Positions 41,294-50,700 are shown, counted from the stretch's first letter. The stretch: DNA of 64,000 nt from Clostridia bacterium (GCA_017623615.1 JAGAOT010000013.1:102254-166253); one strand, 5' to 3'. Translations and numbers: made by a program. The notes: generated from the sequence alone by a model not told the origin.

Positions 41294-42494
41294 CGGAGTT
41301 GTTTTGAGCGTCAGCCAGCTCAACCGATATGTTAAATCGATAATTGAGCAGGATATCAATTTGCAAACGGTTTTTGTTCAGGGTGAAATATCGAATTTTA
41401 CCAATCACTACAAAACGGGTCATTTCTATATGACAATAAAAGACGAGTATTCGTCAATAAAGGCGGTTATGTTCAAATCCGCCAACGTGCGCCTCAAATT
41501 CATGCCCGAAAACTCCATGAGCGTAATCATAAGGGGCAGGGTAGCCGTTTTTGAGCGCGACGGTCAGTATCAGCTTTATATTGACGAAATGCAGCCGGAC
41601 GGCACGGGCGCACTCAGCCTTGCTTTTGAGCAGCTTAAATCAAAGCTTGCAAAAGAGGGCTTGTTTGATGCCGATAAGAAAAAAGCGATACCCGCTTATC
41701 CCATGCGCGTGGGCGTTGTAACTTCTCCCACGGGTGCGGCGATAAGGGATATAATCAACGTTATTTCACGCAGGTTTCCGCTTGCCGAGCTGATTCTTTG
41801 CCCCGTTGCGGTGCAGGGCGATTATGCCGCGCCGCAGATAAAGGCGGCAATCGAGCTTTTTAATGCCGAAAAAGCGGCAGATGTGTTGATTGTCGGCAGG
41901 GGCGGCGGCTCCGTTGAGGAGCTTTGGGCGTTCAACGAAGAAATTGTTGCAAGAGCCGTTGCCGCAAGCGAAATACCCGTTATTTCCGCTGTCGGTCATG
42001 AAACGGATTTCACGATATGCGATTTTGCGGCGGATTTGAGAGCGCCTACTCCATCTGCCGCGGCAGAGCTTGCCGTGCCCGATTCCTATCAGCAGCTTGA
42101 AATGCTTGCATCGGCAAAAAGACGCATGCTTTCCGCCGTTTCGGACAGGCTTGCTGCGAAGCGCGCGATGCTTGAAAAACATGGCGCAAGGCTTAGGCTT
42201 ATGAGTCCGCAGAATTATATTGACAACTTGCGCGTGCGCTGTGACAGAGCCGCAATGGCTATGGATTCTGCCGTGCGCTCGGGGTTAACCGATAAATCTA
42301 AAGAGCTTTCCACGCTTTGCGCAAAGCTGGATGCGATGAGCCCTCTCAAAATTCTCGCAAGGGGCTACAGCGTTGCAAGCAAGCAGGGCAAAATAATTTC
42401 CGATATCGGCTCTGTTGAAAAGGGCGACACGATTAATGTCAAGGTCAGCGGCGGCGATATCGAATGCGAAGTAACAAATGTGAAAGGCAGTTAA
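41286..42494 (+). CDS. xseA: Exodeoxyribonuclease VII large subunit
   Basis: A 402-residue protein with an N-terminal OB-fold (VFVQGEISNFTNHYKTGH), the central catalytic domain with GVVTSPTGAAIRDI and the RGGGS-type motif GRGGGSVEELWAFN, then VGHETDFTI, and a C-terminal coiled coil. It digests single-stranded DNA in complex with XseB. It overlaps the Kae1-like gene and is followed two bases later by xseB. Confidence 0.97.
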   Translation: MANGVVLSVSQLNRYVKSIIEQDINLQTVFVQGEISNFTNHYKTGHFYMTIKDEYSSIKAVMFKSANVRLKFMPENSMSVIIRGRVAVFERDGQYQLYIDEMQPDGTGALSLAFEQLKSKLAKEGLFDADKKKAIPAYPMRVGVVTSPTGAAIRDIINVISRRFPLAELILCPVAVQGDYAAPQIKAAIELFNAEKAADVLIVGRGGGSVEELWAFNEEIVARAVAASEIPVISAVGHETDFTICDFAADLRAPTPSAAAELAVPDSYQQLEMLASAKRRMLSAVSDRLAAKRAMLEKHGARLRLMSPQNYIDNLRVRCDRAAMAMDSAVRSGLTDKSKELSTLCAKLDAMSPLKILARGYSVASKQGKIISDIGSVEKGDTINVKVSGGDIECEVTNVKGS

Positions 42495-42496
42495 AA

Positions 42497-42700
42497 ATGG
42501 AGAAAATAAATTACGAAAAATCCGTTGCAAGGCTTGAAGAAATTGTGGACAAGCTTGAAAACGGCAATCTTTCCCTTGAGGAAATGATGAAGCTTTATGA
42601 GGAGGGCACGGCGCTTGCGGCAAAATGCGCAAAGAGCCTTGATGCGGCGCAACTGAAAATCACCGAGCTTTCTTCGGGAAAGGCGAAAAACGATGATTGA
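42497..42700 (+). CDS. xseB: Exodeoxyribonuclease VII small subunit
   Basis: A 67-residue helical protein with the family pattern YEKSVARLEEIVDKLENG then LSLEEMMKLYEEG. It binds the coiled-coil stalk of XseA. ATG 42497 gives the standard length; the longer upstream frame lies within xseA. Its end overlaps ispA by eight bases. Confidence 0.96.
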   Translation: MEKINYEKSVARLEEIVDKLENGNLSLEEMMKLYEEGTALAAKCAKSLDAAQLKITELSSGKAKNDD

Positions 42701-43595
42701 TTTTAATACAATTTTCAGCAAATACGTCGCTTTGGCAAACGAAGCGGCTGACAAATATGTTTCCGAGGCGGCTTTTGGGGGCAGAGAATCCGTCGGTCTT
42801 ACAAAGATGCTCGAAGTCATGGCTTATTCGCTCAAAAACGGCGGCAAGCGCATAAGACCCGTGCTGGCAATGGAGTTTTGCCGCGTGTGCGGAGCAAATT
42901 ATGAAAAAGCTCTTCCCTTTGCGCTCGGAATAGAAATGATTCACACATATTCACTCATTCACGACGATTTGCCGTGTATGGACGATGACGATATGCGCCG
43001 CGGTAAGAAGTCCAACCACATTGTTTTCGGCGAGGCGAATGCCCTGCTTGCGGGTGACGGACTTTTGACATTGGCATTTGAAACCGTTCTTTCCGCCCCC
43101 GATGTCAGCAGCGAAGCCAAGGCAAAGGCGGGCTTGGAGCTTGCCAAGGCGGCAGGCTGCTCGGGCATGATTGCGGGTCAGGTTATGGACCTTGCAAATG
43201 AAAACCGAGAGGCTTCGCTTGATGAGATACGCGAAACGGACAGGCTCAAAACGGGCGAGCTTATCAGAGCCTCTGCCGTTCTCGGCTGTATTGCCGCCGA
43301 TGCTGACGAAGCAAAAATCAAGGCGGCTGAAGAATACTGCGAATGCATCGGTCTTGCGTTCCAGATAGTTGACGATATTCTTGATGTAACGAGCGATGCG
43401 GAAACTCTCGGCAAGCCCGTCGGAAGCGACAGCGCGAACAAGAAATCAACCTATGTTTCGCTTCTCGGTCTTGAAAAATCGGCGGAATATGCCGAGGAAT
43501 TAACAAAACGCGCCAAAGAAGCGTTGAAGATTTTCGGCAATGGAGGAGAATTTTTGGCTCTGCTTGCGGACAGGCTTTTGAACCGAAAAAACTGA
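42693..43595 (+). CDS. ispA: Farnesyl (polyprenyl) diphosphate synthase
   Basis: A 300-residue short-chain trans-prenyltransferase joining isopentenyl units to make farnesyl diphosphate, the primer for undecaprenyl carrier lipid. The first Asp-rich motif is DDLPCMDDDDMRRG and the second is QIVDDILD; GGKRIRP and GQVMD are also present. The first motif has an insertion of the type seen in bacterial farnesyl synthases. It sits with dxs, forming a small isoprenoid block. Confidence 0.94.
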   Translation: MIDFNTIFSKYVALANEAADKYVSEAAFGGRESVGLTKMLEVMAYSLKNGGKRIRPVLAMEFCRVCGANYEKALPFALGIEMIHTYSLIHDDLPCMDDDDMRRGKKSNHIVFGEANALLAGDGLLTLAFETVLSAPDVSSEAKAKAGLELAKAAGCSGMIAGQVMDLANENREASLDEIRETDRLKTGELIRASAVLGCIAADADEAKIKAAEEYCECIGLAFQIVDDILDVTSDAETLGKPVGSDSANKKSTYVSLLGLEKSAEYAEELTKRAKEALKIFGNGGEFLALLADRLLNRKN

Positions 43596-43598
43596 TTT

Positions 43599-45455
43599 AT
43601 GAACGAAAAAATTCTTGAAAATTTGAATAATCCCGCGGACGTTAAAGCACTTGACGAGGCTTCGCTCGAAAAGCTGTGCTCCGAGATACGCGGTGTTTTG
43701 GTTGATACGGTAGCCTCTACCGGTGGTCACCTTGCGTCAAATCTCGGCACGGTTGAGCTGACTGTTGCCTTGCACAAGAGCTTTAATTCGCCCGAGGATA
43801 AAATTATATGGGATGTCGGTCATCAGGCTTATACCCACAAGCTTCTGACCGGCAGATACGCCGATTTTTCCACCCTGCGCAAGGAGGGCGGAATATCGGG
43901 CTTTGTGCGCCCTGATGAAAGCGTGCATGACAGCTTTTACGAGGGTCATGCGGGTGTTTCCATATCGCAGGCGGCAGGAATTGCCGCAGCAAATGCCGTT
44001 AAAGGCTCCAAAAACTTTTCTGTTGCCGTTATCGGTGACGGCTCTTTCGGCAACGGTATGGCATACGAAGCTCTTAATCACGCGGGCTCAACCAAAACGC
44101 GCCTTATCGTTATTTTGAATGACAATGAAATGTCAATTTCCGAAAACGTCGGTGCAATGGCGAGGTATCTTGCGGCGGTCAGAGCAAAGCCCGAATACTA
44201 CAGATTCAAAGCGGGCACGGAAAGAACGCTCAACCGTATTCCCGTTGTCGGCAAATCACTTTCCCATCATCTTTTCAAACTCAAAACAACATTAAAGAAT
44301 ATTATCTATTCCAGCTCGTTTTTTGAGGATTTGGGCTTTAAATATATCGGACCGATTGACGGTCACAACATAGCCCGCCTTTGCGAGGCTATGGACAGCG
44401 CAAAAATGGTTGAACGCCCCGTTGTTATTCATATCAACACATTAAAGGGCAGGGGCTATGATTTTGCGGAAACCTCTCCCGAAAAGTTCCACGGAATTTC
44501 AAAATTCGATATTAATACGGGTGAGCCGCTCTCATCGGGCGACTGTTATTCCACCCGTTTCGGCAAGGCTCTTTGCGAGTTTGCGGCAAAGGACAAGCGC
44601 ATTTGCGCCATAACCGCCGCCATGGCACTCGGCACGGGTCTTGACGGCTTTGCCAAGGCATATCCCGAAAGATTTTTCGATGTCGGTATTGCCGAGGAGC
44701 ATGCGGTAACCTTTGCAAGCGGGCTTTCATCGGCGGGTATGCTGCCCGTGTTTGCCGTTTATTCAACATTTTTACAAAGGTGCGCCGACCAGCTTATTCA
44801 TGACGGTGCGCTCCAAAGGCAAAAAATGATAATTGCCGTTGACAGAGCAGGCTTTGTCGGTGAGGACGGCGAAACGCATCAGGGTCTTTTTGATGTTGCT
44901 CTGCTTCAAAGCATGCCCAATACAACGGTTTACAGCCCCGCAACCTATGCGGAGCTTAACAATGCGCTTTATAACGCATTTTATAAAGACGAAAATCTGG
45001 TTGTTATCAGATACCCGCGCGGAAGCATGCCCGAATTTGCCGAGGCTGAGGAATCGAACGGCGGTGAATTCAAAACTGTCGGTAACGGCAAAACGGCAAT
45101 AGTTACCTACGGCAGGCTGTATTTCAACGCTCTTAAAGCGGCTGAAATGCTTCGCGAAAAGGGTGTCGATGTCAGAATAATAAAGCTTGAAAAAATCAAG
45201 CCTATGCCCATCGGCGCTGTTGAAAGCGCGCTTGAATGCGAAAATGTTTTCTTCTTTGAGGAGGGCATGCGTTCGGGCGGCGTTGCCGAAAAATTCGGCT
45301 GTGCGTTGCTCGAAAGCGGCTTTGGCGGAAAATATTCCGTAACCGCCGTTGACGGCGAATTTGTTGCCCACGCAAGCGTTGCAAGGCTTATGGAAAAATA
45401 CTCCATGGATGCCGCGGGCATGGCAGGCAAGATTGAAAAAGAGGTAGCAATATGA
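43599..45455 (+). CDS. dxs: 1-deoxy-D-xylulose-5-phosphate synthase
   Basis: A 618-residue thiamine-diphosphate enzyme that starts the MEP isoprenoid pathway from pyruvate and glyceraldehyde-3-phosphate. The cofactor motif GDGSFGNGMAYEALNHAG leads to NDNEMSISENVG, and later come IAEEHAVTFA, AVDRAGFVGEDGETHQG and VVIRYPRGS. It is complete at the usual length. It starts three bases after ispA and overlaps tlyA by four (ATGA). Confidence 0.97.
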   Translation: MNEKILENLNNPADVKALDEASLEKLCSEIRGVLVDTVASTGGHLASNLGTVELTVALHKSFNSPEDKIIWDVGHQAYTHKLLTGRYADFSTLRKEGGISGFVRPDESVHDSFYEGHAGVSISQAAGIAAANAVKGSKNFSVAVIGDGSFGNGMAYEALNHAGSTKTRLIVILNDNEMSISENVGAMARYLAAVRAKPEYYRFKAGTERTLNRIPVVGKSLSHHLFKLKTTLKNIIYSSSFFEDLGFKYIGPIDGHNIARLCEAMDSAKMVERPVVIHINTLKGRGYDFAETSPEKFHGISKFDINTGEPLSSGDCYSTRFGKALCEFAAKDKRICAITAAMALGTGLDGFAKAYPERFFDVGIAEEHAVTFASGLSSAGMLPVFAVYSTFLQRCADQLIHDGALQRQKMIIAVDRAGFVGEDGETHQGLFDVALLQSMPNTTVYSPATYAELNNALYNAFYKDENLVVIRYPRGSMPEFAEAEESNGGEFKTVGNGKTAIVTYGRLYFNALKAAEMLREKGVDVRIIKLEKIKPMPIGAVESALECENVFFFEEGMRSGGVAEKFGCALLESGFGGKYSVTAVDGEFVAHASVARLMEKYSMDAAGMAGKIEKEVAI

Positions 45456-46261
45456 GCGAAAAAATGCGGCTTGATGTTGCCGTTTTTGAAAGAGGATATG
45501 CCGAAACAAGAGAAAAGGCAAAGGCCATGATAATGGCGGGCAGCGTTTATCTCAACGGTCAAAAAGCGCTCAAAGGCGGCGTTAATATCAAAGAAACCGA
45601 TGTTATCGAGGTCAGGGGTGCGGTTAATCCCTTTGTCAGCCGCGGAGGCTTAAAGCTTAACAAAGCTGTTGCAAGCTTCGGGCTTGATTTGAGCGACTGC
45701 ATCTGCATGGATATCGGCGCATCAACCGGCGGATTTACGGATTGCATGCTGTCAAACGGCGCAAAGAAGGTTTATGCCATCGATGTAGGCTACGGTCAGC
45801 TTGCGTGGAAGCTTCGCTGCGACGAAAGAGTTGTAAATCTTGAAAGAACAAATTTCAGATATGTCACAAGGGAGCAGGTGCCCGACGAGATTGATTTTGC
45901 TTCCGTTGATGTTTCATTTATATCGTTAAAGCTTATTTTGCCCGTTATGCACACTCTGCTTAAATGCGGCGGCAGGTCGGTCTGCCTTATAAAGCCGCAG
46001 TTTGAAGCGGGTAAAGAAAATATCGGCAAAAAGGGTGTTGTGCGCGACAAAAGCGTTCACGAGGACGTTGTGAGAAACATAACCGAGTTTGCCGCAGAAA
46101 ACGGCTTTAAGGTTATTGATGTTGATTTTTCTCCAATAAAAGGTCCCGAGGGCAACATAGAATATCTTATGTACATTGAAAAAAGTGAAAACGGTGAAAT
46201 GCTCTGGAGAGGCTCTGTTGCCGAGCTTGTGGAGCGTTCGCACGAAAATCTTGATAAATAA
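45452..46261 (+). CDS. tlyA: TlyA-family rRNA methyltransferase
   Basis: A 269-residue protein with an N-terminal S4 RNA-binding domain (MRLDVAVFERGYAETREKAK) and an FtsJ-type SAM methyltransferase domain (DIGASTGGFTDCML, then DVSFISLKLILP). TlyA proteins 2'-O-methylate ribosomal RNA; the old label haemolysin is misleading. Position between dxs and nadK is standard in Clostridia. Confidence 0.93.
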   Translation: MSEKMRLDVAVFERGYAETREKAKAMIMAGSVYLNGQKALKGGVNIKETDVIEVRGAVNPFVSRGGLKLNKAVASFGLDLSDCICMDIGASTGGFTDCMLSNGAKKVYAIDVGYGQLAWKLRCDERVVNLERTNFRYVTREQVPDEIDFASVDVSFISLKLILPVMHTLLKCGGRSVCLIKPQFEAGKENIGKKGVVRDKSVHEDVVRNITEFAAENGFKVIDVDFSPIKGPEGNIEYLMYIEKSENGEMLWRGSVAELVERSHENLDK

Positions 46262-46277
46262 CACGGAGGATAGGAGA

Positions 46278-47126
46278 ATGAGAATTGCTCTTATGCCCAA
46301 CCTGACCCGCGCGGAGGCGTTTGACGTAACGGCGGGTATCTGCAAAAAGCTCAAAGAGCTCGGCGCCGAGTTCTGCTTTTTGCCCGAACATAAAAAGGAT
46401 TTTGAATTTACGGGTGCGGAATTTTTGCCGCCCGAAGAAGCTTTGTCACGCTGCGATGCGGTTATTGCAATCGGCGGCGACGGCTCAATCATCCATGCCG
46501 CAAAGCTTGCTGTTTTGAAGCAAAAGCCCATACTCGGAATAAATGCGGGCAGGCTTGCATTCATGGCGGGTCTTGAGGATAATGAGCTTAATCTGCTCTC
46601 GCGGCTGATTGACGGAGATTATTCGCTCGATAAAAGGCTTCTGCTCAAAATAACAGTTAAAAAAGACGGCAAGGTGATTTTCGGCGACTATTGCGTTAAC
46701 GACTGCCTTGTTACAAACGAAGAAAAGCAGAGGATGACCGCCATTGATGTTGCTCTTGACGGCAAGCTGTTTAACAGTTATCTGTGCGACGGGGTGCTTA
46801 TTTCAACCCCTACGGGCTCAACGGCGTATTCCCTTTCTGCGGGCGGTCCGATAGTTGACCCGGAGCTTGAAAGCATTCTGCTGACCCCGCTTTGCCCGCA
46901 TTCGCTTGTTGACCGCTCGCTGATTTTCAGACCTGATGCGGTCATAACCGTCACATCGGCGGAAAGCCTTCCGCTTTGCATTTCCGACGACGGCACGGAG
47001 CCCGTTATAATCGAGCCGGGCTGTGTTGCGGAAATTTCAAGAGCCGAATTTACGGCAGATTTCATCAGAATCAAGTCGGATAATTTTATCGACATACTTT
47101 ATAAAAAACTCGCGCAAAGAAGATAA
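46278..47126 (+). CDS. nadK: NAD kinase
   Basis: A 282-residue ATP-NAD kinase supplying NADP. GGDGS is at residues 66-70, the NDCLVTNE motif and the Gly-rich GVLISTPTGSTAYSLSAGGPI follow. ATG 46278 lies behind GGAGGATAGGAG; the longer frame begins inside tlyA and is rejected. Confidence 0.96.
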   Translation: MRIALMPNLTRAEAFDVTAGICKKLKELGAEFCFLPEHKKDFEFTGAEFLPPEEALSRCDAVIAIGGDGSIIHAAKLAVLKQKPILGINAGRLAFMAGLEDNELNLLSRLIDGDYSLDKRLLLKITVKKDGKVIFGDYCVNDCLVTNEEKQRMTAIDVALDGKLFNSYLCDGVLISTPTGSTAYSLSAGGPIVDPELESILLTPLCPHSLVDRSLIFRPDAVITVTSAESLPLCISDDGTEPVIIEPGCVAEISRAEFTADFIRIKSDNFIDILYKKLAQRR

Positions 47127-47144
47127 ATTTAAGGAGTGTAAAAG

Positions 47145-47594
47145 GTGAAAAAGAGAAGACATGAGGCAATAATCAGGCTGATTGAGGAGCATTGCCTTTC
47201 AACCCAGACAGACCTGCTTGAAATGCTCAAAAAAGAGGGCTTTGACACAACGCAGGCAACAATTTCCAGAGATATCAAGGATTTGCGCCTTATCAAAAAG
47301 GTTGACGAAATGGGCAGAAGCCGCTATGCGGTTGATAACGGCGATTCAAGTGAGCTTCTCGGCAAATACAGAAGCATTTTCAGCCACTCCGTTATTTCCG
47401 CCGATTATGCGGGCAATACCCTTGTTATAAAATGCTACACAGGCATGGCGCAGGCGGCTTGTGCGGCTCTTGATTCCATGCATTGGGAGGGTCTTGTGGG
47501 CACTCTTGCGGGCGATGACACAATCTTTGCACTCTGCAGAACACCTGAGCTTGCAAATCAAATGAAAGAAGCTATTGCCGATTTACTCGGATAA
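47145..47594 (+). CDS. argR: Arginine repressor
   Basis: A 149-residue ArgR/AhrC protein: N-terminal winged helix (RHEAIIRLIEEH, then TQATISRDIKDLRLIK) and C-terminal oligomerisation and arginine-binding domain ending in GTLAGDDTIFALCRTPE. It starts at GTG 47145 behind AAGGAG. It controls arginine metabolism; the nadK-argR-recN order is standard in Firmicutes. Confidence 0.96.
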   Translation: MKKRRHEAIIRLIEEHCLSTQTDLLEMLKKEGFDTTQATISRDIKDLRLIKKVDEMGRSRYAVDNGDSSELLGKYRSIFSHSVISADYAGNTLVIKCYTGMAQAACAALDSMHWEGLVGTLAGDDTIFALCRTPELANQMKEAIADLLG

Positions 47595-47612
47595 CCGAAG
47601 GGAAGATAACAT

Positions 47613-49283
47613 ATGTTGGTCGGTTTAAAAATCGAAAATATTGCCGTTATCGAAAGCGCGGAGCTTGAATTTGATTCGGGGCTCAATGTTATGACGGGTG
47701 AAACGGGCGCGGGCAAGTCAATCGTTATTGACTCTATCAATGCCGTGCTTGGTGAGCGCACGTCAAGGGAACTTATACGCACGGGTGCGGACAGCGCAAG
47801 GGTTTATGCTTCGTTTGCTGATATAAACGATGCAACCGAAAAGCTGCTTGATGAAATGGGCATTGAAAAAATGCCCGACAAAACGCTTGTTTTGAGCCGT
47901 TCGTTGAGTGCATCGGGCAAAAACGCCTGCCGCATCAACGGCTGCCCTGCAACCGTCAGCGCGCTGAAAGAAATCGGTGCGGGTCTGCTCAACATCCACG
48001 GTCAGCATGACAGTCAGGCGCTTCTGTCGCCGGACAGACATTGCGGCTTTATTGATTCTCTTGCGGAAAACGAGGCTCTGCGTGCCGAATATAAGCAGGT
48101 TTTCACCCGCCTTGTTGCAGTTAAAAAGGAGCTTGAAGCTCTTTATGACAGCAGGGATGAAAAGGCGGCAAGGCTCGATTACCTCAATTTTCAGATAAAC
48201 GAAATCACCGAGGCGAATGTTCATGTGGGTGAACGCGATGAGCTTTCAAAGGAAAAAGAGCTTTTGCAAAACAGCGGCAGGGTTATAAAATCGCTCGAAA
48301 AGGCATATGCCGCATTGAGCAGCGACAACGGAATTATAACGGGTGTTGAGGACTGCGCGCATGAGCTTGAAACGGCTTCAAAATATTATTCAAACGCGGA
48401 AAGCAGCGCAAAAAGCATGCGCTCGGTTTCGTATGAGCTTGCGGAAATATCGGCGCAGGTGCGTGACCTTGTTGACGGCTTTGACTACAGCCCCGAAAGG
48501 CTCACGGAAATAAACGAAAGGCTGGATTTTCTTTACAGACTTTCAATGAAATACGGCGCAAGCGAAAGCGAGATTCTCGAAACCCTCGAAAAGGCGGTTA
48601 ACGAGAAGAATGCTATTGAAATTTCAGATGAAAAAATATCGGAGCTTGAAGAGCAGCTTTATGCTCTTTCCGACAAAATAAAAATTCTTTCCGCAAAGCT
48701 TACGGAAAGCAGAATGACCGCGGCGAGGAAATTTGAGAAAAAGGTTAAAGCGGAGCTTGAATTTCTTGATATGCCGAAGGTCACCTTTGTTGTTGACCGC
48801 AAAGCAACTGCATTAACATCGAAGGGCGCGGATGCAATAGAATTTTTAATCAGCGCAAACCCCGGTCAGGAGCCCAAGGCGATTGCAAAAATCGCATCGG
48901 GCGGCGAGCTTTCAAGAATTATGCTTGCAATAAAAAATGTTCTTTCCGATAAAGACGAAATCGCAACGCTGATATTTGACGAAATTGACACGGGTGTCAG
49001 CGGTTCTGCGGCGGAAAAAATCGCGTTGAAGCTTCAGCAGGTTTCAAAGGGCAGGCAGGTTATCTGCGTAACTCACCTTGCGCGTATCGCCGCGCAGGCG
49101 GATAAACACATGAAAATCAGCAAATCCGTTGATGATATGAAAACCTATACCAACATCGATTCGCTCGATTTTGAAGGCAGAGCTGCGGAAATTGCAAGAA
49201 TAACCGCGGGCGGAAGCGTAACCGCCCTGCAGCTTGAAACGGCAAAGGAAATGCTTTTGAACGCAAAGGGGAGTATAGAATGA
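47613..49283 (+). CDS. recN: DNA repair protein RecN
   Basis: A 556-residue SMC-like ATPase for double-strand break repair. Walker A GETGAGKS is at residues 29-36, NIHGQHDSQALL follows, a long coiled-coil middle (about 150-350) separates it from the signature ASGGELSRIMLAIK and Walker B TLIFDEIDTGVSG. It is complete. Its stop overlaps the ATG of a TIM-barrel gene. Confidence 0.97.
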   Translation: MLVGLKIENIAVIESAELEFDSGLNVMTGETGAGKSIVIDSINAVLGERTSRELIRTGADSARVYASFADINDATEKLLDEMGIEKMPDKTLVLSRSLSASGKNACRINGCPATVSALKEIGAGLLNIHGQHDSQALLSPDRHCGFIDSLAENEALRAEYKQVFTRLVAVKKELEALYDSRDEKAARLDYLNFQINEITEANVHVGERDELSKEKELLQNSGRVIKSLEKAYAALSSDNGIITGVEDCAHELETASKYYSNAESSAKSMRSVSYELAEISAQVRDLVDGFDYSPERLTEINERLDFLYRLSMKYGASESEILETLEKAVNEKNAIEISDEKISELEEQLYALSDKIKILSAKLTESRMTAARKFEKKVKAELEFLDMPKVTFVVDRKATALTSKGADAIEFLISANPGQEPKAIAKIASGGELSRIMLAIKNVLSDKDEIATLIFDEIDTGVSGSAAEKIALKLQQVSKGRQVICVTHLARIAAQADKHMKISKSVDDMKTYTNIDSLDFEGRAAEIARITAGGSVTALQLETAKEMLLNAKGSIE

Positions 49284-50053
49284 AATTCGGCGTTTGTGTC
49301 GGCACAGACATAGAAAAAATGAAGCTGATAAAGGAAATCGGCTATGATTATGCGGAGGGGCATTGCCAGGAAATTGCAAGAAAAGACAAGGAATATCTTG
49401 ATGCAATGAAAGCAACGGGTCTGCCCATGGCTGCCGCCAACTGCTTTATCGGGCTTCGCATTGTCGGCGAAGAAAAAAACGAAGCAGAGGTTAACGCATA
49501 TCTTGAAAAACTATTTGAAAACGCGTCTTATCTTGGACTTGAACACCTTGTTTTCGGCTCATCGGGAGCAAGAAGAATTCCTGACGGCATGAGCCTTGAA
49601 GAAGGCAGAGCGCAGATTGTTGATTTCCTCAAAAACGATGTTGCGCCGCTTGCGGAAAAATACAATATAACCGTTGCAATAGAGCCGCTTCGCCCCGAGG
49701 AATGCAACGCGATAAACACGGTTGCAGACGGTGTTGAAATTGCAAAGGCGGTCAATTCGCCTTATGTTAAGGTGCTTGCGGATGTTGCGCACATGTATGT
49801 CCAAAACGAAAGCATGGAAAGCCTGCTTGAATATAAGGGCTGGGTTGTGCATGCACACACCTCAAACCCCGACCCTGACGGAATGCCGGACTGCAAGAGA
49901 ATCTACCCCGCTGCGGGCGATAAATTCAGCCAGGCGAGCTTTGTTGAGCCTCTTAAAGCAATCGGCGTTGAGCATTGCTCAATCGAGGCAAACGTTATTG
50001 ATTTCGAAAGCGATGTGCGGAGTGCATATGAAGTGCTTAAGGAATTAAGGTAA
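49280..50053 (+). CDS. Sugar phosphate isomerase/epimerase-like TIM-barrel protein
   Basis: A 257-residue AP-endonuclease-2-type TIM barrel. Metal-site residues expected of the fold are visible in AIEPLRPEECN (Glu), LADVAHMYVQ (Asp, His), HAHTSNPD and the late SIEANV (Glu). Such proteins isomerise or dehydrate keto-sugars or inosose. It overlaps recN by ATGA, so it is translated with it, and is followed in the same frame by a broken SGNH hydrolase. In many Clostridia spoIVB and spo0A stand here. The substrate is unknown. Confidence 0.85.
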   Translation: MKFGVCVGTDIEKMKLIKEIGYDYAEGHCQEIARKDKEYLDAMKATGLPMAAANCFIGLRIVGEEKNEAEVNAYLEKLFENASYLGLEHLVFGSSGARRIPDGMSLEEGRAQIVDFLKNDVAPLAEKYNITVAIEPLRPEECNAINTVADGVEIAKAVNSPYVKVLADVAHMYVQNESMESLLEYKGWVVHAHTSNPDPDGMPDCKRIYPAAGDKFSQASFVEPLKAIGVEHCSIEANVIDFESDVRSAYEVLKELR

Positions 50054-50314
50054 GATGAAAACATAAAACTCGGCAAAAATGATGTTGTTTTGTTTTCGGG
50101 TGACTCAATAACCGACGGAGTTGAAAAGCCGTTTGAAAGACCCGACAGCAATGACCCCGAGGATTTCGGTTGCATCTTTGTTCCGCTGTATGATAAAATT
50201 TACGAGCAGGCTGAAAGGTCAAGAATGGAATATTTTGTTTGGGACGGCACTCATCCCGGCATAGCGGGTCATATGATTATTGCCCGTGAATGGCTGAAAG
50301 CAGTTGAGGAATGA
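50054..50314 (+). pseudogene. SGNH/GDSL hydrolase remnant with internal deletion
   Basis: Reading from just after the isomerase stop in the same frame gives IKLGKNDVVLFSGDSITDG, the N-terminal block I of GDSL esterases with its nucleophile Ser. After ~20 further residues it jumps to FVPLYDKIYEQA and then VWDGTHPGIAGHMIIAREWL, the block V with catalytic Asp and His. About 120-140 residues, including the Gly and Asn blocks, are missing compared with a normal ~210-residue enzyme. The only start codon in frame is a TTG at 50090, inside the first strand. It is most likely a decayed gene that once formed a pair with the isomerase. Confidence 0.75.
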
Positions 50315-50317
50315 TTG

Positions 50318-50396
50318 ACTTGAAAAAGAAAACATAATTCCTTTAATTATTACCGCTGCGGCAATTATTTTTGAAATTTTGTCTTTGTGCGTTTAG
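50318..50396 (+). pseudogene. Possible remnant of a membrane-protein N terminus
   Basis: A frame without a start codon reads ENIIPLIITAAAIIFEILSL before a stop and looks like a signal or membrane helix; the natural start (TTG-AAA-AAG) is one base out of frame. It is short and could be chance. Confidence 0.25.
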
Positions 50397-50408
50397 GGTT
50401 TATAAGGC

Positions 50409-50438
50409 TTGACAAAACATAAATTAATATTGTATAAT
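50409..50438 (+). promoter_or_regulatory. Sigma-A promoter of the tyrS T-box leader
   Basis: Perfect TTGACA (50409-50414), 18 bases, perfect TATAAT (50433-50438). Confidence 0.9.
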
Positions 50439-50444
50439 AGCTTT

Positions 50445-50700
50445 CAATGGCAATGACGGGAAGAAGTAGCCGTTAAGTCTGTTTCAGAGAGTCCTCGGGC
50501 GGTGAAAGGGGATAACGGGCGGCGTGTGAAATACATCCCCGAGCCGCTTTGCTGAAAATTGCAGTAGGCAGAGCCGTGTGCGCGCGTTAAAGCGCAAGGG
50601 TAGTTTTTACCCGCCGAGGGGCATTTCGTGAGGAGTGCTCAAATAGAGGTGGTACCGCGTTAATTCGCCCTCTGTCAGCAATGGCAGAGGGTTTTTATAT
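50445..50700 (+). ncRNA. Tyrosine T-box riboswitch leader
   Basis: A ~255-base leader between promoter and tyrS. The T-box sequence AGAGGTGGTACCGCG is at about 50645-50659, and the terminator CCCTCTG/CAGAGGG plus T-run is at 50668-50697. In the long Stem I the specifier region reads GTGAAATACATC, so the specifier codon is UAC (50532-50534), matching the tyrosyl-tRNA synthetase downstream. Uncharged tRNA-Tyr should pair with the specifier and with the T-box bulge, preventing termination. Confidence 0.95.
50668..50697 (+). terminator. Regulated terminator of the T-box leader
   Basis: CCCTCTG (50668-50674) pairs with CAGAGGG (50685-50691), followed by TTTTT. The alternative antiterminator uses the GGTACCGCG segment just upstream. 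Confidence 0.92.
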
